Source of the DNA: Helicobacter sp. 13S00482-2
GTDB taxonomy: Bacteria > Campylobacterota > Campylobacteria > Campylobacterales > Helicobacteraceae
Length of the DNA: 64,000 bases
Assembly: GCF_002272795.1 (NCBI RefSeq)
Contig: NZ_MLAT01000002.1
Location: 1-64,000, forward strand
Direction of reading: 5' to 3'
Position 1 is the first letter of the stretch, and each line of letters starts with the position of its first letter. Positions 36,396 through 46,243 of the stretch are shown here, piece by piece. A program made the translations under genes and the position numbers. Below the pieces are notes generated by a model that was not told the DNA's origin, searched no databases, and saw only the letters and a list, made by a program, of their open reading frames with translations.

Positions 36396-36599
36396 TTATT
36401 TTAGACTGTATTTTTGCTTGAATTTTTCAACCCTACCAGCTGCATCGGCTATTTTATCGCTGCCTGTATAAAAGGGATGACAAAAACTTGATATATCAAT
36501 CCTGAGTTCACTTTTTGTGCTCAATACCTCAATTTCTTTCCCACTTGTAACACAAGTAACCTTACAAGGGACGTATTCTGGATGAATGCCTTTTTTCAT
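36396..36599 (-). CDS. rpmE: Ribosomal protein L31
   Basis: The 67-residue protein begins [16 protein letters not shown], has cysteines at about 12 and 16 and a SFCHPFYTG segment, and ends with the basic RVEKFKQKY. It keeps zinc-ligand type cysteines, so it is of the C+ class. It is the first gene of the rpmE-rsmI-rlmB cluster. Confidence 0.96.
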   Translation of the reverse strand: MKKGIHPEYVPCKVTCVTSGKEIEVLSTKSELRIDISSFCHPFYTGSDKIADAAGRVEKFKQKYSLK

Positions 36600-36674
36600 A
36601 AATATTCCTTAAAAATTTTTACATCACTGTGCAATTCTAGCCTAAATATGCTTAGAATTTATTAAAAGCATTCC

Positions 36675-38249
36675 TTAAGTTGGCAACCTCAAAGATAACA
36701 ATCTTTGCGTATAGGTATTCTTTGGGTTGCTGAATACTTCTTTAACATTCCCATACTCCATCATTTTACCTTTATAAAGAACTATGACATCATCACATAC
36801 AGACTCAATCACATCTAAGTCATGACTGATAAATAAATAACTCAATTCATATTCTTTTTGAAGTTTTAAAAGCAGCTCAAGTACAATTTTCTGCATACTC
36901 TTATCAAGTGCGGATGTAGGCTCATCTAAAATAATAATTTTAGGCTTTAAAGCAATTGCCCTAGCAATAGCCACTCTTTGTCTCTGTCCTCCACTTAATT
37001 GATGAGGATAGAACTCCATAAAACTAGCATCAAGACCTACAGATTCGAGAATTTTACTAATTCCTTTATGGTTTTTTTGATTGCCTAATCTCAAAGCTTC
37101 AAAAATAATATCACCCACCCTCATTCTAGGATTTAAAGAAGCGTAAGGATCTTGAAAAACGATTTGGATATTTTTTCGATAAGGTTTGAATTTTTTTTGG
37201 TTCATCTTATGCACTTCATCACCTAAAATCCATTCTTCTCCCACACTTTCTACTAATTTTAAAATCCCCATTGCTAAAGTACTTTTTCCACTTCCAGATT
37301 CCCCCACTATACCTATTGTTTGTCCGCTATAAAGACTTAAAAATATTCCGCTTATGATTGTATTTTCACTTTTATCAAAAAAGAACTTTGATTTTGGATA
37401 GCTCACCGCAAAATCTTTAATCTCAAGCACTTTTTTATCTCCTGCTGAGAGTGTTTTTTGAGGCAATATTAAAGCATCTAAAAGTTTTTTAGTATAAGCA
37501 TGTTTAGGAGAAGAAAAAACCTCCTGCGTACTCCCACTTTCGCAAATTTTACCCTCACTCATCACATAGACTCTGTGGGCAAAATTTTTTACGATACCTA
37601 AATCGTGACTGATAAATAAAATAGCTATTTTATTTATTTCGCTTAACCGATAGAGTAAATCTAAAATCTGTTTTTGAATACCCATATCTAGGGCTGTAGT
37701 TGGTTCATCGCATATCAAAAGTTTAGGATGATTCACTATTGCCATAGCAATAGCCACTCTTTGTCTCTGGCCACCACTAAGTTCATAAGGGTAGCGATTT
37801 TTTAGAACTACATCTAATCCAACTTGTTCAAAAACCTCATCTACCTTCTTATTCATAATCTTTGAACCTAGATGCCGCTGATGCAAAAAAAGAGATTCCA
37901 AAACTTGCTTACCAACCTTCTGAAGTGGATTCAAACTACCTAGAGGCTCTTGAGCAATGTATCCAATTTCCTTGCCTCGAAGAAATTGTATTGAGCTTGT
38001 TTTTAATTTCAGTAAGTCCTTGCCATCAAATTCAATATTTCCGCTCCTAATAAAAATATCTGAATAAAGTCTTAATATCATATTAGAGAGAAAACTTTTC
38101 CCGCTTCCAGATTCACCAACAAGCCCCACCCTCTGTGCTAGAGAAATATCTAAATCAATATCTTTAAGCCCAAAACCATTTAAAAAGCCACAATTCAAAG
38201 ACTTAATACTTAGTAATGGGGATTTATTTGACATTTGAATCAAAGGCAT
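36675..38249 (-). CDS. yejF: Peptide ABC transporter, double ATPase subunit (YejF-like)
   Basis: The 524-residue protein carries two fused ABC domains. The first has Walker A GESGSGKS (near residue 45), signature ELSGGQRQRVAIA and Walker B LLICDEPTT. The second has GESGSGKST (near 320), QLSGGQRQRVAIA and IIILDEPTS. This fused layout is the YejF type. It energises uptake through YejBE with YejA as binding protein. The ATG at 38234 may be the real start, which would shorten the overlap with yejE. Confidence 0.93.
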   Translation of the reverse strand: MPLIQMSNKSPLLSIKSLNCGFLNGFGLKDIDLDISLAQRVGLVGESGSGKSFLSNMILRLYSDIFIRSGNIEFDGKDLLKLKTSSIQFLRGKEIGYIAQEPLGSLNPLQKVGKQVLESLFLHQRHLGSKIMNKKVDEVFEQVGLDVVLKNRYPYELSGGQRQRVAIAMAIVNHPKLLICDEPTTALDMGIQKQILDLLYRLSEINKIAILFISHDLGIVKNFAHRVYVMSEGKICESGSTQEVFSSPKHAYTKKLLDALILPQKTLSAGDKKVLEIKDFAVSYPKSKFFFDKSENTIISGIFLSLYSGQTIGIVGESGSGKSTLAMGILKLVESVGEEWILGDEVHKMNQKKFKPYRKNIQIVFQDPYASLNPRMRVGDIIFEALRLGNQKNHKGISKILESVGLDASFMEFYPHQLSGGQRQRVAIARAIALKPKIIILDEPTSALDKSMQKIVLELLLKLQKEYELSYLFISHDLDVIESVCDDVIVLYKGKMMEYGNVKEVFSNPKNTYTQRLLSLRLPT

Positions 38250-39255
38250 CTCTAACCCCCTCCCCTATAAAAACCAAAATAGAAAGTAAAATGGCCACTG
38301 CCATAAAACCTACAATGCCAATATGAGGAGAAGTGAGATTGTTTTTGCCTTGCGAGAGAAGTTCTCCTAAAGAAGCACTTCCAACAGGCATACCAAAACC
38401 CAAAAAGTCAAGACTAGTAAGCGTGGCGATACTTCCTGCCATAATAAAAGGAACATAAGTGATGGTCGCCACAAGCGCATTGGGCAAAATATGATAGAAA
38501 ATAATCCTAAAATCACTTGTTCCTAGTGCTTTAGAGGCCTTTACATAATCCATATTCCTGCCTCTTAAAAATTCAGCACGAACAACCCCAACTAGGCTCA
38601 TCCAGCTAAAAATAAGAACTAAAGCCAAAATCCACCAAAAATTTGGTGCAACAAAACTAGAAATAATAATCACTAAAAATAGCATCGGTATGCCACTCCA
38701 AATTTCTACAAAGCGTTGCCCAAATAAATCTAATACGCCCCCATAATATCCTTGCAAAGCACCCACACTAACACCAATCACAACACTAAAAAAACTCAAA
38801 ACAAGAGCAAAAATAATCGAAATTCTATACCCATAAAGAAGTCTTGCACTCACATCTCTAGCTTGATCATCAGTGCCTAACCAGTGTTTTAAGCTAGGGG
38901 AATTGGGGGCAGGAGAGTCCAAATCCATTATAATCGTATCATAACTGTAAGGAATGATAGGATAGATAACAAAAGCATTTTGAAGAAGTTTTTTTACATC
39001 AGGGTCATTGTAATTAGCCTCTGTGTCAAAATCACCACCAAAGGTTGTTTCAGGATAACTAACAAAAATAGGAAAATAAACCCTGTGATCTTGATAGATA
39101 AACAGAGGTTTTTGATTTGCAATAAAATCTGCTCCCATGGAGGTGACAAATAAAATAACAAAAATCCATAAAGAATAAAATGCCCTTTTGTTTTTACAAA
39201 ATACATTCCATCTGCGTTTAAATATAGGAGAATTCGTAAAACCAAAAAAGCTCAT
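38224..39255 (-). CDS. yejE: Peptide ABC transporter permease (YejE-like)
   Basis: The 343-residue permease has an N-terminal helix (about 28-50), then the extended periplasmic stretch typical of YejE, with PETTFGGDFDTEANYNDP. DppC-type helices follow, with the EAA-loop region EFLRGRNMDYVKASKALGTSDFRIIFYHILPNA. It overlaps yejF by up to 26 bases. The cognate yejA and yejB are about 4 kb away on the same strand, separated by other genes. Confidence 0.93.
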   Translation of the reverse strand: MSFFGFTNSPIFKRRWNVFCKNKRAFYSLWIFVILFVTSMGADFIANQKPLFIYQDHRVYFPIFVSYPETTFGGDFDTEANYNDPDVKKLLQNAFVIYPIIPYSYDTIIMDLDSPAPNSPSLKHWLGTDDQARDVSARLLYGYRISIIFALVLSFFSVVIGVSVGALQGYYGGVLDLFGQRFVEIWSGIPMLFLVIIISSFVAPNFWWILALVLIFSWMSLVGVVRAEFLRGRNMDYVKASKALGTSDFRIIFYHILPNALVATITYVPFIMAGSIATLTSLDFLGFGMPVGSASLGELLSQGKNNLTSPHIGIVGFMAVAILLSILVFIGEGVRDAFDSNVK

Positions 39256-39289
39256 TTTAGACCAATCCCCTTGTTTCTAAGAATTGTAC

Positions 39290-39317
39290 AAAATTATTAT
39301 AAATTTATAATAATTTT
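39290..39317. repeat. Perfect 28-bp AT-only palindrome upstream of yejE
   Basis: The 28 bases read identically on both strands, with arms AAAATTATTATAAA and TTTATAATAATTTT. The element is centred about 48 bases before the yejE start and 29 bases beyond the end of the TonB-receptor gene. It could be an operator for a metal-type repressor, part of a bidirectional terminator, or both. A second imperfect hairpin (39319-39341, GAGGATT/AATCCCC arms) sits between it and the receptor stop. Confidence 0.6.
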
Positions 39318-39345
39318 ATTTGAGGATTTAATCCCCAAATAAAAC

Positions 39346-41613
39346 CTAAAACTCGGTTGCAAGGGTTAAAAAATATCTCCTTCCTTCATAACTCGCATTC
39401 CAAAGATTAATAAGATTATCCTGTGCACCCTTGCCTTTCTCATAAGATCTATAATCAATAAAATTAGTATTTAAAAGATTTTGAATTCCAAGACTTATGC
39501 GAAAATTCTTATTGATTTTGTAATTGACTCCAAGATTTAAAACATAATATGGCTTATACCATTTAGCGAGATAATCTCCCCAAACTTTCGCAATATTTGG
39601 CTCTTTTTTGCTCCCTGCATTTCTATATCTTTCAGATTTATATACACCTTGCAAATATACATCTACTTTCCCCATCACATCATAACCTAAACTTAAATTA
39701 ACCTGATGTTTTGGAGTGTTGGTAATAGGATTTCCTTTGCTTTTACCTGTGAGTTGCTCACTTTGCATAAAAGTATAGTTCAAATCAACTCTAAAGCCAT
39801 AGATAGGTTTGATAGAAAATGTACTTTCTATGCCTTGAGAATATGCCTCATCCACATTCAAGTTAATACTACAGCCAATACTAGCACTATCGTGTCCAAC
39901 AACATAGGGATTGAAACAACCAGGATCGCCATACTTTAGAGAGTCTCTATTGATCTTGTTTTTGTAATTATTTCTGAAATAAATAGCAGAAAAATCGACA
40001 TATTCAAAATCAAGAGCAAAGCCACCCTCATAACTCACAGAAGTTTCAGGTTTAAGATCTTTATTGCCCAAAAATGGTGCTCCACCTTGAGCACCATAAC
40101 CAAATGCAGAAGTAGTGGTCTCACTCAAATAAGGCTGCTTATACCCCGTAGAAACCCCACCTCTTAACTGAAACCACTCAATAGGATTATAAGTCAAGTA
40201 CGCACGAGGAGAAATATTATTGCCAAATTGCTGATCGTAGGTATATCTAGCACCTAATGTAAGGATAATATTATCTAAAAAAATACTTTGATTTTCTAGA
40301 TACACAGAAACCTGATTTTTTAATGTATTCACTCCATTTGGGGTTGCATATGGATTATAGTTAGTAGTGGTTAGCGTCTTATCAGTATTCATACCCGCCT
40401 TTGAACTATCGTGACTCACAGGATATGGATTAGTCCCATATGGTGAATCATGAAAAGTTTGTAACCAATATTGTGCTCCTAAGGTGAGAGTATCTGCAAA
40501 CCAGCTATTAGTATAAACAGGCACATTAAACTGTGTTTGCAAAATCATATCATTGCCTTTAATGTCTCTATTTTCGTGGCTTGAATCAGTGAGTGATTTT
40601 TGATAAGGAACAACACGCCCCCTATTCACGGTATTATTGTATTGCAAAGTACTCTTACTCTCGCCCCAATCATAACTCCCTATATGTGCCAAAACATAGT
40701 TATATCGATAATTCACATAAAACTCTGGCGAAGAAGTAAAATCACCGAGCTGCTTTTGTCTATTATCATAATTTTGATAGCCATTTGCAAAATCAAAATA
40801 AAAATAATTCTTCTCGTCCATAGCATAAGCCAATCTCAATCCTATGTTGTAGATATTTCCTTCAGTTGGATTCCCGATATAGCCTGGAGTGGATGTTTTG
40901 GTAGTTCCATCTATTGCTTTATATTGAAAATCTACATTTGAGGCATTACGATAGGTATAATTCCCTCTTAACTGAAAGGCAAGTTTATTTTTGATGATTG
41001 GGCCTGAAGTATAAAAATTTGCACCGTAATAGTTGCTAAATTCCTTGCGTTCATTGATTGTAGTTTGAAACTCTATGGCACTTTCATATTCGGTCATATT
41101 AGGTTTTTTGAGAATAATATTCACCACCCCACCAAGTGCATCACTTCCATAAAGTGTGCTCATAGGGCCTCGTATGACTTCAATATGATCAATAGCCACC
41201 CTAGTAGGCATAAAGCTTGTCAATGCTTGTGCCCAACCATAATTCTCCGTACCCACATCTCCTCCCACATCTTGACGCAAACCATCTACAAGATAGAGAG
41301 TATAAGTCGCAGGCAATCCTCTGATAGAAATTTCATAGCCTCCTGTTTTACCTTGTCCTGTTCCAATATCCACGCCAGGTACATTAAACACCGCTCCAGC
41401 TAAATCGTGATAATCTACTTCTTGCAAATTCTTCTCTCCAATCACAGATATAGAGGCGGGAGCATCTTTTATATCTTGTGCAAATCCTGAAGCAGAAACG
41501 ACAGATTTTTCAAGCACATAAGCCTTCTCTCCTCCTTTTTTGCTTTCATCTGCTAAAAGCAAAAAAGGAGACAAAATAGCACAACCCAAACATAAAATTC
41601 TATTTTTATTCAT
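39346..41613 (-). CDS. TonB-dependent outer-membrane receptor (FepA/CirA-like)
   Basis: The 755-residue protein has a signal peptide (to about residue 22) and then a TonB-box-like region (EKSVVSASGF). The plug domain (about 50-165) contains SIRGLPATYTLYLVDGLRQDVGGD and IEVIRGPMSTLYGSDALGGVVNI, the classical receptor signatures. A 22-strand barrel follows and ends in an aromatic residue (LATEF). The plug motifs are closest to catecholate-siderophore/colicin receptors. The ligand cannot be read from sequence. A Fur-type box lies 40-54 bases upstream. It sits inside the split yej locus. Confidence 0.92.
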   Translation of the reverse strand: MNKNRILCLGCAILSPFLLLADESKKGGEKAYVLEKSVVSASGFAQDIKDAPASISVIGEKNLQEVDYHDLAGAVFNVPGVDIGTGQGKTGGYEISIRGLPATYTLYLVDGLRQDVGGDVGTENYGWAQALTSFMPTRVAIDHIEVIRGPMSTLYGSDALGGVVNIILKKPNMTEYESAIEFQTTINERKEFSNYYGANFYTSGPIIKNKLAFQLRGNYTYRNASNVDFQYKAIDGTTKTSTPGYIGNPTEGNIYNIGLRLAYAMDEKNYFYFDFANGYQNYDNRQKQLGDFTSSPEFYVNYRYNYVLAHIGSYDWGESKSTLQYNNTVNRGRVVPYQKSLTDSSHENRDIKGNDMILQTQFNVPVYTNSWFADTLTLGAQYWLQTFHDSPYGTNPYPVSHDSSKAGMNTDKTLTTTNYNPYATPNGVNTLKNQVSVYLENQSIFLDNIILTLGARYTYDQQFGNNISPRAYLTYNPIEWFQLRGGVSTGYKQPYLSETTTSAFGYGAQGGAPFLGNKDLKPETSVSYEGGFALDFEYVDFSAIYFRNNYKNKINRDSLKYGDPGCFNPYVVGHDSASIGCSINLNVDEAYSQGIESTFSIKPIYGFRVDLNYTFMQSEQLTGKSKGNPITNTPKHQVNLSLGYDVMGKVDVYLQGVYKSERYRNAGSKKEPNIAKVWGDYLAKWYKPYYVLNLGVNYKINKNFRISLGIQNLLNTNFIDYRSYEKGKGAQDNLINLWNASYEGRRYFLTLATEF

Positions 41614-41652
41614 ACAATAGCCTTTGTAGTTGATATTAAAAATGAGATATTA

Positions 41653-41667
41653 TTATAATCATTATTA
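41653..41667 (-). promoter_or_regulatory. H. pylori-type Fur box upstream of the TonB receptor
   Basis: On the minus strand the sequence is TAATAATGATTATAA. The published H. pylori Fur consensus TAATAATnATTATTA differs at one base (13 of 14 specified positions match). It lies 40-54 bases before the receptor ATG, within the likely promoter, so iron repression is expected. Confidence 0.7.
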
Positions 41668-41801
41668 ATTTTATATAAAAATGAAATATTATTTAATAAA
41701 ATCCATCTAAAAACTAAAACGCAATGAAGTTTTGATCAAATAGATTAAAAAGTAGTAAAAAATATAAACTAATTGAATTTAAATAAAAATTATGCAATAA
41801 T

Positions 41802-42653
41802 ATGAAATCTTATAAAACAAGGGGTTGTCTTATGTGGATTTTATTGGCTCTATCTTTGATTTTTTTGTCTTGGAAAAAAATTTTCTCACTCTTTGCACTC
41901 ACAGCGGTTTTAATCATAGCAACTTTTCAGGGCTTCATCATACTTCCGACATTGGGTATTTTGATAGTGATTTTTTGTATTGCCTTTCTGCATTGGTATT
42001 ATGATAATGAACGCATCATATTTGTCATCACCGAAATTTTATTACTCATAACTGTGGTGGCATTATTTTTCCATCTCATTCCTGGTTTCAACAATCCAAA
42101 AATACTAGATAAAGTTCTAATAGGAGAACACAGCACATTGTTTTCAATGTATTTTAATCTAGACAAGTCCCTTGTTACCTTTGTTTTGTTTTTTACTATA
42201 CCTACATTATTTTTAACCAAAACCTCCAAAAATCAAACCCCCTCAAAGTGGTGTGTATTGATTTTGAGTGTACCTGTTTTACTTATCATCGCCTTATTGT
42301 TGGGAGGACTAAGAATTGAACACCATTTTCCAGCTTGGATATGGCAATTTGTATTAGCAAATTTATTTTTTGTTTCTCTTGCAGAAGAGGCCCTTTTTAG
42401 AGGATATATCCAGCAACGTTTGGATAAATTCATAGGGGCCATCCCTGCTCTTTTGATCGCTTCAATACTGTTTGGACTCATTCACTATCAGGGAGGATAT
42501 TTACTAGTCATATTCTCAATACTTGCAGGAATAATCTACGGAATAGCTTGGATGTGGAGTGGAAGATTATGGGTGAGTGCATTTTTTCACTTTGGATTAA
42601 ACCTAATCCACCTACTCTTCTTCACCTACCCTGCCTATAATCCACATTTATGA
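41802..42653 (+). CDS. CPBP-family intramembrane metalloprotease
   Basis: The 283-residue protein has eight or so hydrophobic helices. It carries the CPBP (Abi) motifs: AEEALFRGYIQQRL near residue 198 (the EExxxR motif), FGLIHYQGG near 226 and HFGLNLIH near 265. Family members are glutamic-type intramembrane proteases akin to Rce1, and in some bacteria they confer bacteriocin self-immunity or process peptides. The start at 41802 has no clear ribosome site; the ATG at 41832 is an alternative. It is the only plus-strand gene between the yej halves. Confidence 0.85.
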   Translation: MKSYKTRGCLMWILLALSLIFLSWKKIFSLFALTAVLIIATFQGFIILPTLGILIVIFCIAFLHWYYDNERIIFVITEILLLITVVALFFHLIPGFNNPKILDKVLIGEHSTLFSMYFNLDKSLVTFVLFFTIPTLFLTKTSKNQTPSKWCVLILSVPVLLIIALLLGGLRIEHHFPAWIWQFVLANLFFVSLAEEALFRGYIQQRLDKFIGAIPALLIASILFGLIHYQGGYLLVIFSILAGIIYGIAWMWSGRLWVSAFFHFGLNLIHLLFFTYPAYNPHL

Positions 42654-43197
42654 TAATAAAACCCATACCGAAAACCATAACCCATCAATGGGAACATGGT
42701 TGTGGTGAATGCAATGCGTTTGTTTTGTGTAAAAATACCTATGAAGAGTTTCTCAAAAGATTCAACTAGTTTTCAATAACGCTAAACAATCTCAAAGCTA
42801 AGAATTCACGTCCTCGCTCTTGTTCAAACCAATCCATTTTTATTAAAACAATGTTAAAATCCCCTATCTCATCAAACCTAGAAATCCCATTCTCTCTTTA
42901 TCCAATCAAACAATCTTCAACAAAGCACTAAATCTCATTCCAATACAATCACATACACCATCTCTTTTTCCATCTCCAATGCACTTGCTTCATCAAGATC
43001 ATTGTCCTATTTTTGACAAAAGAGCAAGAGTGAGTAAGAGTCTATTTATTTTCTTTTTTCTTCAGGGGGTGGGGGATAGATCTTTACTATGGAAAAGGTT
43101 GTATGAATTTTCTTTTTAAGAGTGAAAGCTTTTATATATGGGGATTTTAGAGCAATGGGTAAGATTTTTGAGTGAGGATTTTATGAGATTTAGATCT
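42654..43197. other. Decayed intergenic region with fragments of lost genes
   Basis: No intact gene is present. Right after the CPBP gene, plus-strand bases 42662-42770 encode, across one frame change near 42719, ITHQWEHGCGECNAF then VLCKNTYEEFLKRFN and a stop. This resembles the C-terminal CxxC zinc region of QueC, but the fit is weak. On the minus strand a short open stretch ending at 42768 reads FDEIGDFNIVLIKMD and WFEQERGREFLALRLFS. Further right another reads DLDEASALEMEKEMVYVIVLE in a different frame. These look like remnants of at least two genes. Confidence 0.5.
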
Positions 43198-44247
43198 TTA
43201 ATGTTTTTCAAAATCAATACGAGGATCAATAAAAGTATATAAAACATCACTGATAAGATTGACGATAAGCCCTAATATAGTAAAAATATAAAGTGTGCCA
43301 AAAACTACAGGATAATCCCTATTTACGATACTATCATAGCCTAAAAGACCCAAACCATCAAGACTGAAAATAATTTCAATAAGCAAGCTCCCGCTAAAAA
43401 ACATCCCCAAAAAAGCCACTGGAAAACTAGAGATCACAAGCAACATCGCATTACGAAAAATATGTCTGTATAGTATTCTGCCTTCAGATGCTCCTTTTGC
43501 TCTAGCGGTTGTTACATAGAGTTTGTTCATTTCATCTAAAAATGAATTTTTAACTAACAATGTTAGTGTGGCAAACCCCCCAATAGATAGACAAAATACA
43601 GGTAAAGTGATATGCCATAAATAATCTTTTATTTTTCCAAACAAACTCAGGGTATCAAAGTTGTCACTTACAAGTGAACGCAATGGGAAGATATCCCAAT
43701 AGCTACCCCCCGCAAATAAAACAATCAACAAAATAGCAAATAAAAAAGCAGGGATAGCATTGGCTATCACGATAATCAAACTGCTAAAAATATCTATTTT
43801 AGAACCATTACGCTTGGCCTTAAAAATTCCTAAAGGAATAGAGATGAAATAGATCAAAATAGTGCTAAAAATCCCTAGAGAAATAGAAACAGGGAGTTTT
43901 TCTTTTATTAGATCAAGTACGCTTATTTGACGATAGAAACTCTCTCCAAAATCAAATTTTAGATAGTTTTTTATCATCATTAAATATCGTTTCCAAAGAG
44001 GCTCATCAAAGCCGTATAATTTTTGCAAAGATTTTAATAAATCCTGATCTATCCCATTTGCACCACGATAGAGATTACTAAGATTTCCAACAGAGGCTTC
44101 TGTGGTTGTGCTTAGATGTTCAATTTTTGCCATCATTTGCTCTACTGGGCCACCAGGTGCTATCTGAATGATGAAAAAATTAATCGTGATGATCCCAAAA
44201 AGAGTGGGAATAATTAGTAATAGACGTTTTAGAATATATTTTAACAT
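43198..44247 (-). CDS. yejB: Peptide ABC transporter permease (YejB-like)
   Basis: The 349-residue DppB-type permease has an N-terminal helix ([18 protein letters not shown]), [13 protein letters not shown] near residue 30, and the EAA-loop [22 protein letters not shown] near 240. The longer first periplasmic region distinguishes the YejB subfamily. Its ATG overlaps the yejA stop by one base, so they are cotranscribed. The partners yejE and yejF are displaced to 36675-39255. Confidence 0.93.
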   Translation of the reverse strand: MLKYILKRLLLIIPTLFGIITINFFIIQIAPGGPVEQMMAKIEHLSTTTEASVGNLSNLYRGANGIDQDLLKSLQKLYGFDEPLWKRYLMMIKNYLKFDFGESFYRQISVLDLIKEKLPVSISLGIFSTILIYFISIPLGIFKAKRNGSKIDIFSSLIIVIANAIPAFLFAILLIVLFAGGSYWDIFPLRSLVSDNFDTLSLFGKIKDYLWHITLPVFCLSIGGFATLTLLVKNSFLDEMNKLYVTTARAKGASEGRILYRHIFRNAMLLVISSFPVAFLGMFFSGSLLIEIIFSLDGLGLLGYDSIVNRDYPVVFGTLYIFTILGLIVNLISDVLYTFIDPRIDFEKH

Positions 44248-46046
44248 TACTGGTCTTTTTGAATATTTCTATCCCACCAAAGATATTGGGAAAAACCATA
44301 TTTTGGACTCAATGAAGGCATGGCGATCTTTTTATTATAAGCGATGCGAAAATCAGGTAAATAATAATGAGGCACCACATAAAAACCCCATAATAAAACC
44401 CTATCAAGTGCGGAAGTAATAGCAATCTGATCATCTCTATTTTGTGCTCTCAATAAGGAGTCTATCAATTTATCAACTACGGAATCTTTGATACCTGCAT
44501 AGTTTTTGGAGCCTTTTATATCAGCGTTTTGGCTTCCCCAAAAATATCTCTGTTCATTTCCAGGAAATAAGGACTGCCCGATAAGTCCTACAATCATATC
44601 ATAATTAAAATCTCTCAATCGATTGATGTACTGACTCAAATCAACTCTTTGAATATTCATATCAATGCCCAATACTTTTAAATTTTGAGCATAAGAGAGA
44701 GCTAACCGCTCAAATGCGGGATTATCTAAAAGTAAGGTAAAGACAAAAGGTTTTCCTGTTTTTATATTCACAAGATGATTATTTTTTACTATCCATCCTG
44801 CTTGTTTTAACAGTTTTTGGGCATATTTGAGATTTTCTCTTCTGTTTTCTCCAATGATCGTTTTTCCATCTGTTCTAGGTATCACATAAGGTGTATCAAA
44901 AATTTTTGGGGCGGTTTTTTCTAACTCTGTTTTATAAGATTTTAAGATCTTTAGTTCCTTGCCTTTTGGAATTCCATAAGAAGCAAAAACCGAGTTATTA
45001 AAATAACTTTTGGTGCGTTTATATTGTGAAAAAAATAAATTTTTATTACTCCACTCAAAATCAAAAGCATAAAATAACGCTTCTCTGACTCTAACATCTT
45101 TAAAAATATCTGATCTTGTATTGAAGAAAAAACCCTGCATACCGCTAGGAAGAAAATGAGGAATAGAAACTTTTTTAATGATACCTGAGGCAATGGCCTT
45201 ACCCACATAACCCCTCGCCCAAACTTTTGCACTAGTTTCTAAACGCCAATCATATTCCCCGCTTAAAAATGCCCTGAGTGCTACGGTATCATCTTTATAG
45301 TATTCATAAATAGAAGTGTCAAAATTGAACTGCCCCACTCTACTAGGAATATCTTTTGCCCAGTAGTTTTTATCACGTTCGTAAATGATTTCTTTGCCTA
45401 CTTTGTATGATTTTATTTTATAAGGACCGCTACCTATAGGGATTAGGAGTGGATTTTTTCCAAAAGGATTTTTATCATAATAGTGCTTAGGTAAGATTTG
45501 AAGTTGTCCTAATATCAGTGGAAGTTCTCTATTTTTTGTTGTTTTGAAGTTAAATTTTATAACTTGTTTGCTCAAGATTTCTGCATTCTTGATGTCTGCA
45601 TAATATTGCTTAAAAATAGGAGAACCTTTTTCTCTTAAAATATCAAAGCTAAATTTTACATCCTCTGAACTAATTCTAACTCCATCACTAAATTTAGCTT
45701 TTTTATTGATATGAAAAATCACATAGGAATTATCTTTAGCCACTTGTATATCATCTGCTATCAAAGCGTATTGAGCATAATCTTCATCTAAACTTTGTGC
45801 TAAAAGCGTGTCATAGATGAGATCAAGACCATCTGCGGGAGTTCCTTTGATGATAAAAGGGTTCAGGCTATCAAAAGTGCCTAATGAATAATTTTTTAGT
45901 ACTCCACCTTTTGGAGCTTTGGGATTGACATACTCAAAGTATTTTAGATGTAAATATTTCGCCTTTTGACCTAGTGATATGTAAGGTGCTCCATAACAAA
46001 ACAGAGCAGAAGTCAAAATGACACAAAAAAATCTAAAAATATACAT
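44247..46046 (-). CDS. yejA: Peptide ABC transporter periplasmic binding protein (YejA-like)
   Basis: The 599-residue SBP family 5 protein has a signal peptide (about 1-19, ending CYGA). The N-terminal [43 protein letters not shown] region is typical of YejA: it keeps the NPxAPKGG motif. It has no lipobox at the cleavage site, so it is soluble. YejABEF systems import oligopeptides and some peptide antibiotics. It begins the yejAB operon and is divergent from tsuA. Confidence 0.93.
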   Translation of the reverse strand: MYIFRFFCVILTSALFCYGAPYISLGQKAKYLHLKYFEYVNPKAPKGGVLKNYSLGTFDSLNPFIIKGTPADGLDLIYDTLLAQSLDEDYAQYALIADDIQVAKDNSYVIFHINKKAKFSDGVRISSEDVKFSFDILREKGSPIFKQYYADIKNAEILSKQVIKFNFKTTKNRELPLILGQLQILPKHYYDKNPFGKNPLLIPIGSGPYKIKSYKVGKEIIYERDKNYWAKDIPSRVGQFNFDTSIYEYYKDDTVALRAFLSGEYDWRLETSAKVWARGYVGKAIASGIIKKVSIPHFLPSGMQGFFFNTRSDIFKDVRVREALFYAFDFEWSNKNLFFSQYKRTKSYFNNSVFASYGIPKGKELKILKSYKTELEKTAPKIFDTPYVIPRTDGKTIIGENRRENLKYAQKLLKQAGWIVKNNHLVNIKTGKPFVFTLLLDNPAFERLALSYAQNLKVLGIDMNIQRVDLSQYINRLRDFNYDMIVGLIGQSLFPGNEQRYFWGSQNADIKGSKNYAGIKDSVVDKLIDSLLRAQNRDDQIAITSALDRVLLWGFYVVPHYYLPDFRIAYNKKIAMPSLSPKYGFSQYLWWDRNIQKDQ

Positions 46047-46243
46047 CTATATATCCCAAAAATTCGATAATAAGTCTTATAAAATACAGAAATCAATATA
46101 TTATGTAAGAGTAAAACGCCTTGCACATTTACTCTTTTTCTCTACAATTACGCACTTCTAAATCTCACATTAATAACAATAAAAATTAAGACTCTGATCT
46201 TAATATAAAACAAACAATAATAATGTAACGGGAGAAAACCAAA

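Noticed and set aside
40600-41403. Two plus-strand open frames opposite the TonB receptor
   Set aside because: They lie fully within the receptor gene, and their translations carry no domain pattern.
41802-42653. CPBP protease and TonB receptor as a bacteriocin/immunity system
   Set aside because: No precursor peptide, ABC exporter or maturation enzyme was found between 39256 and 43197; the two genes are also on opposite strands.
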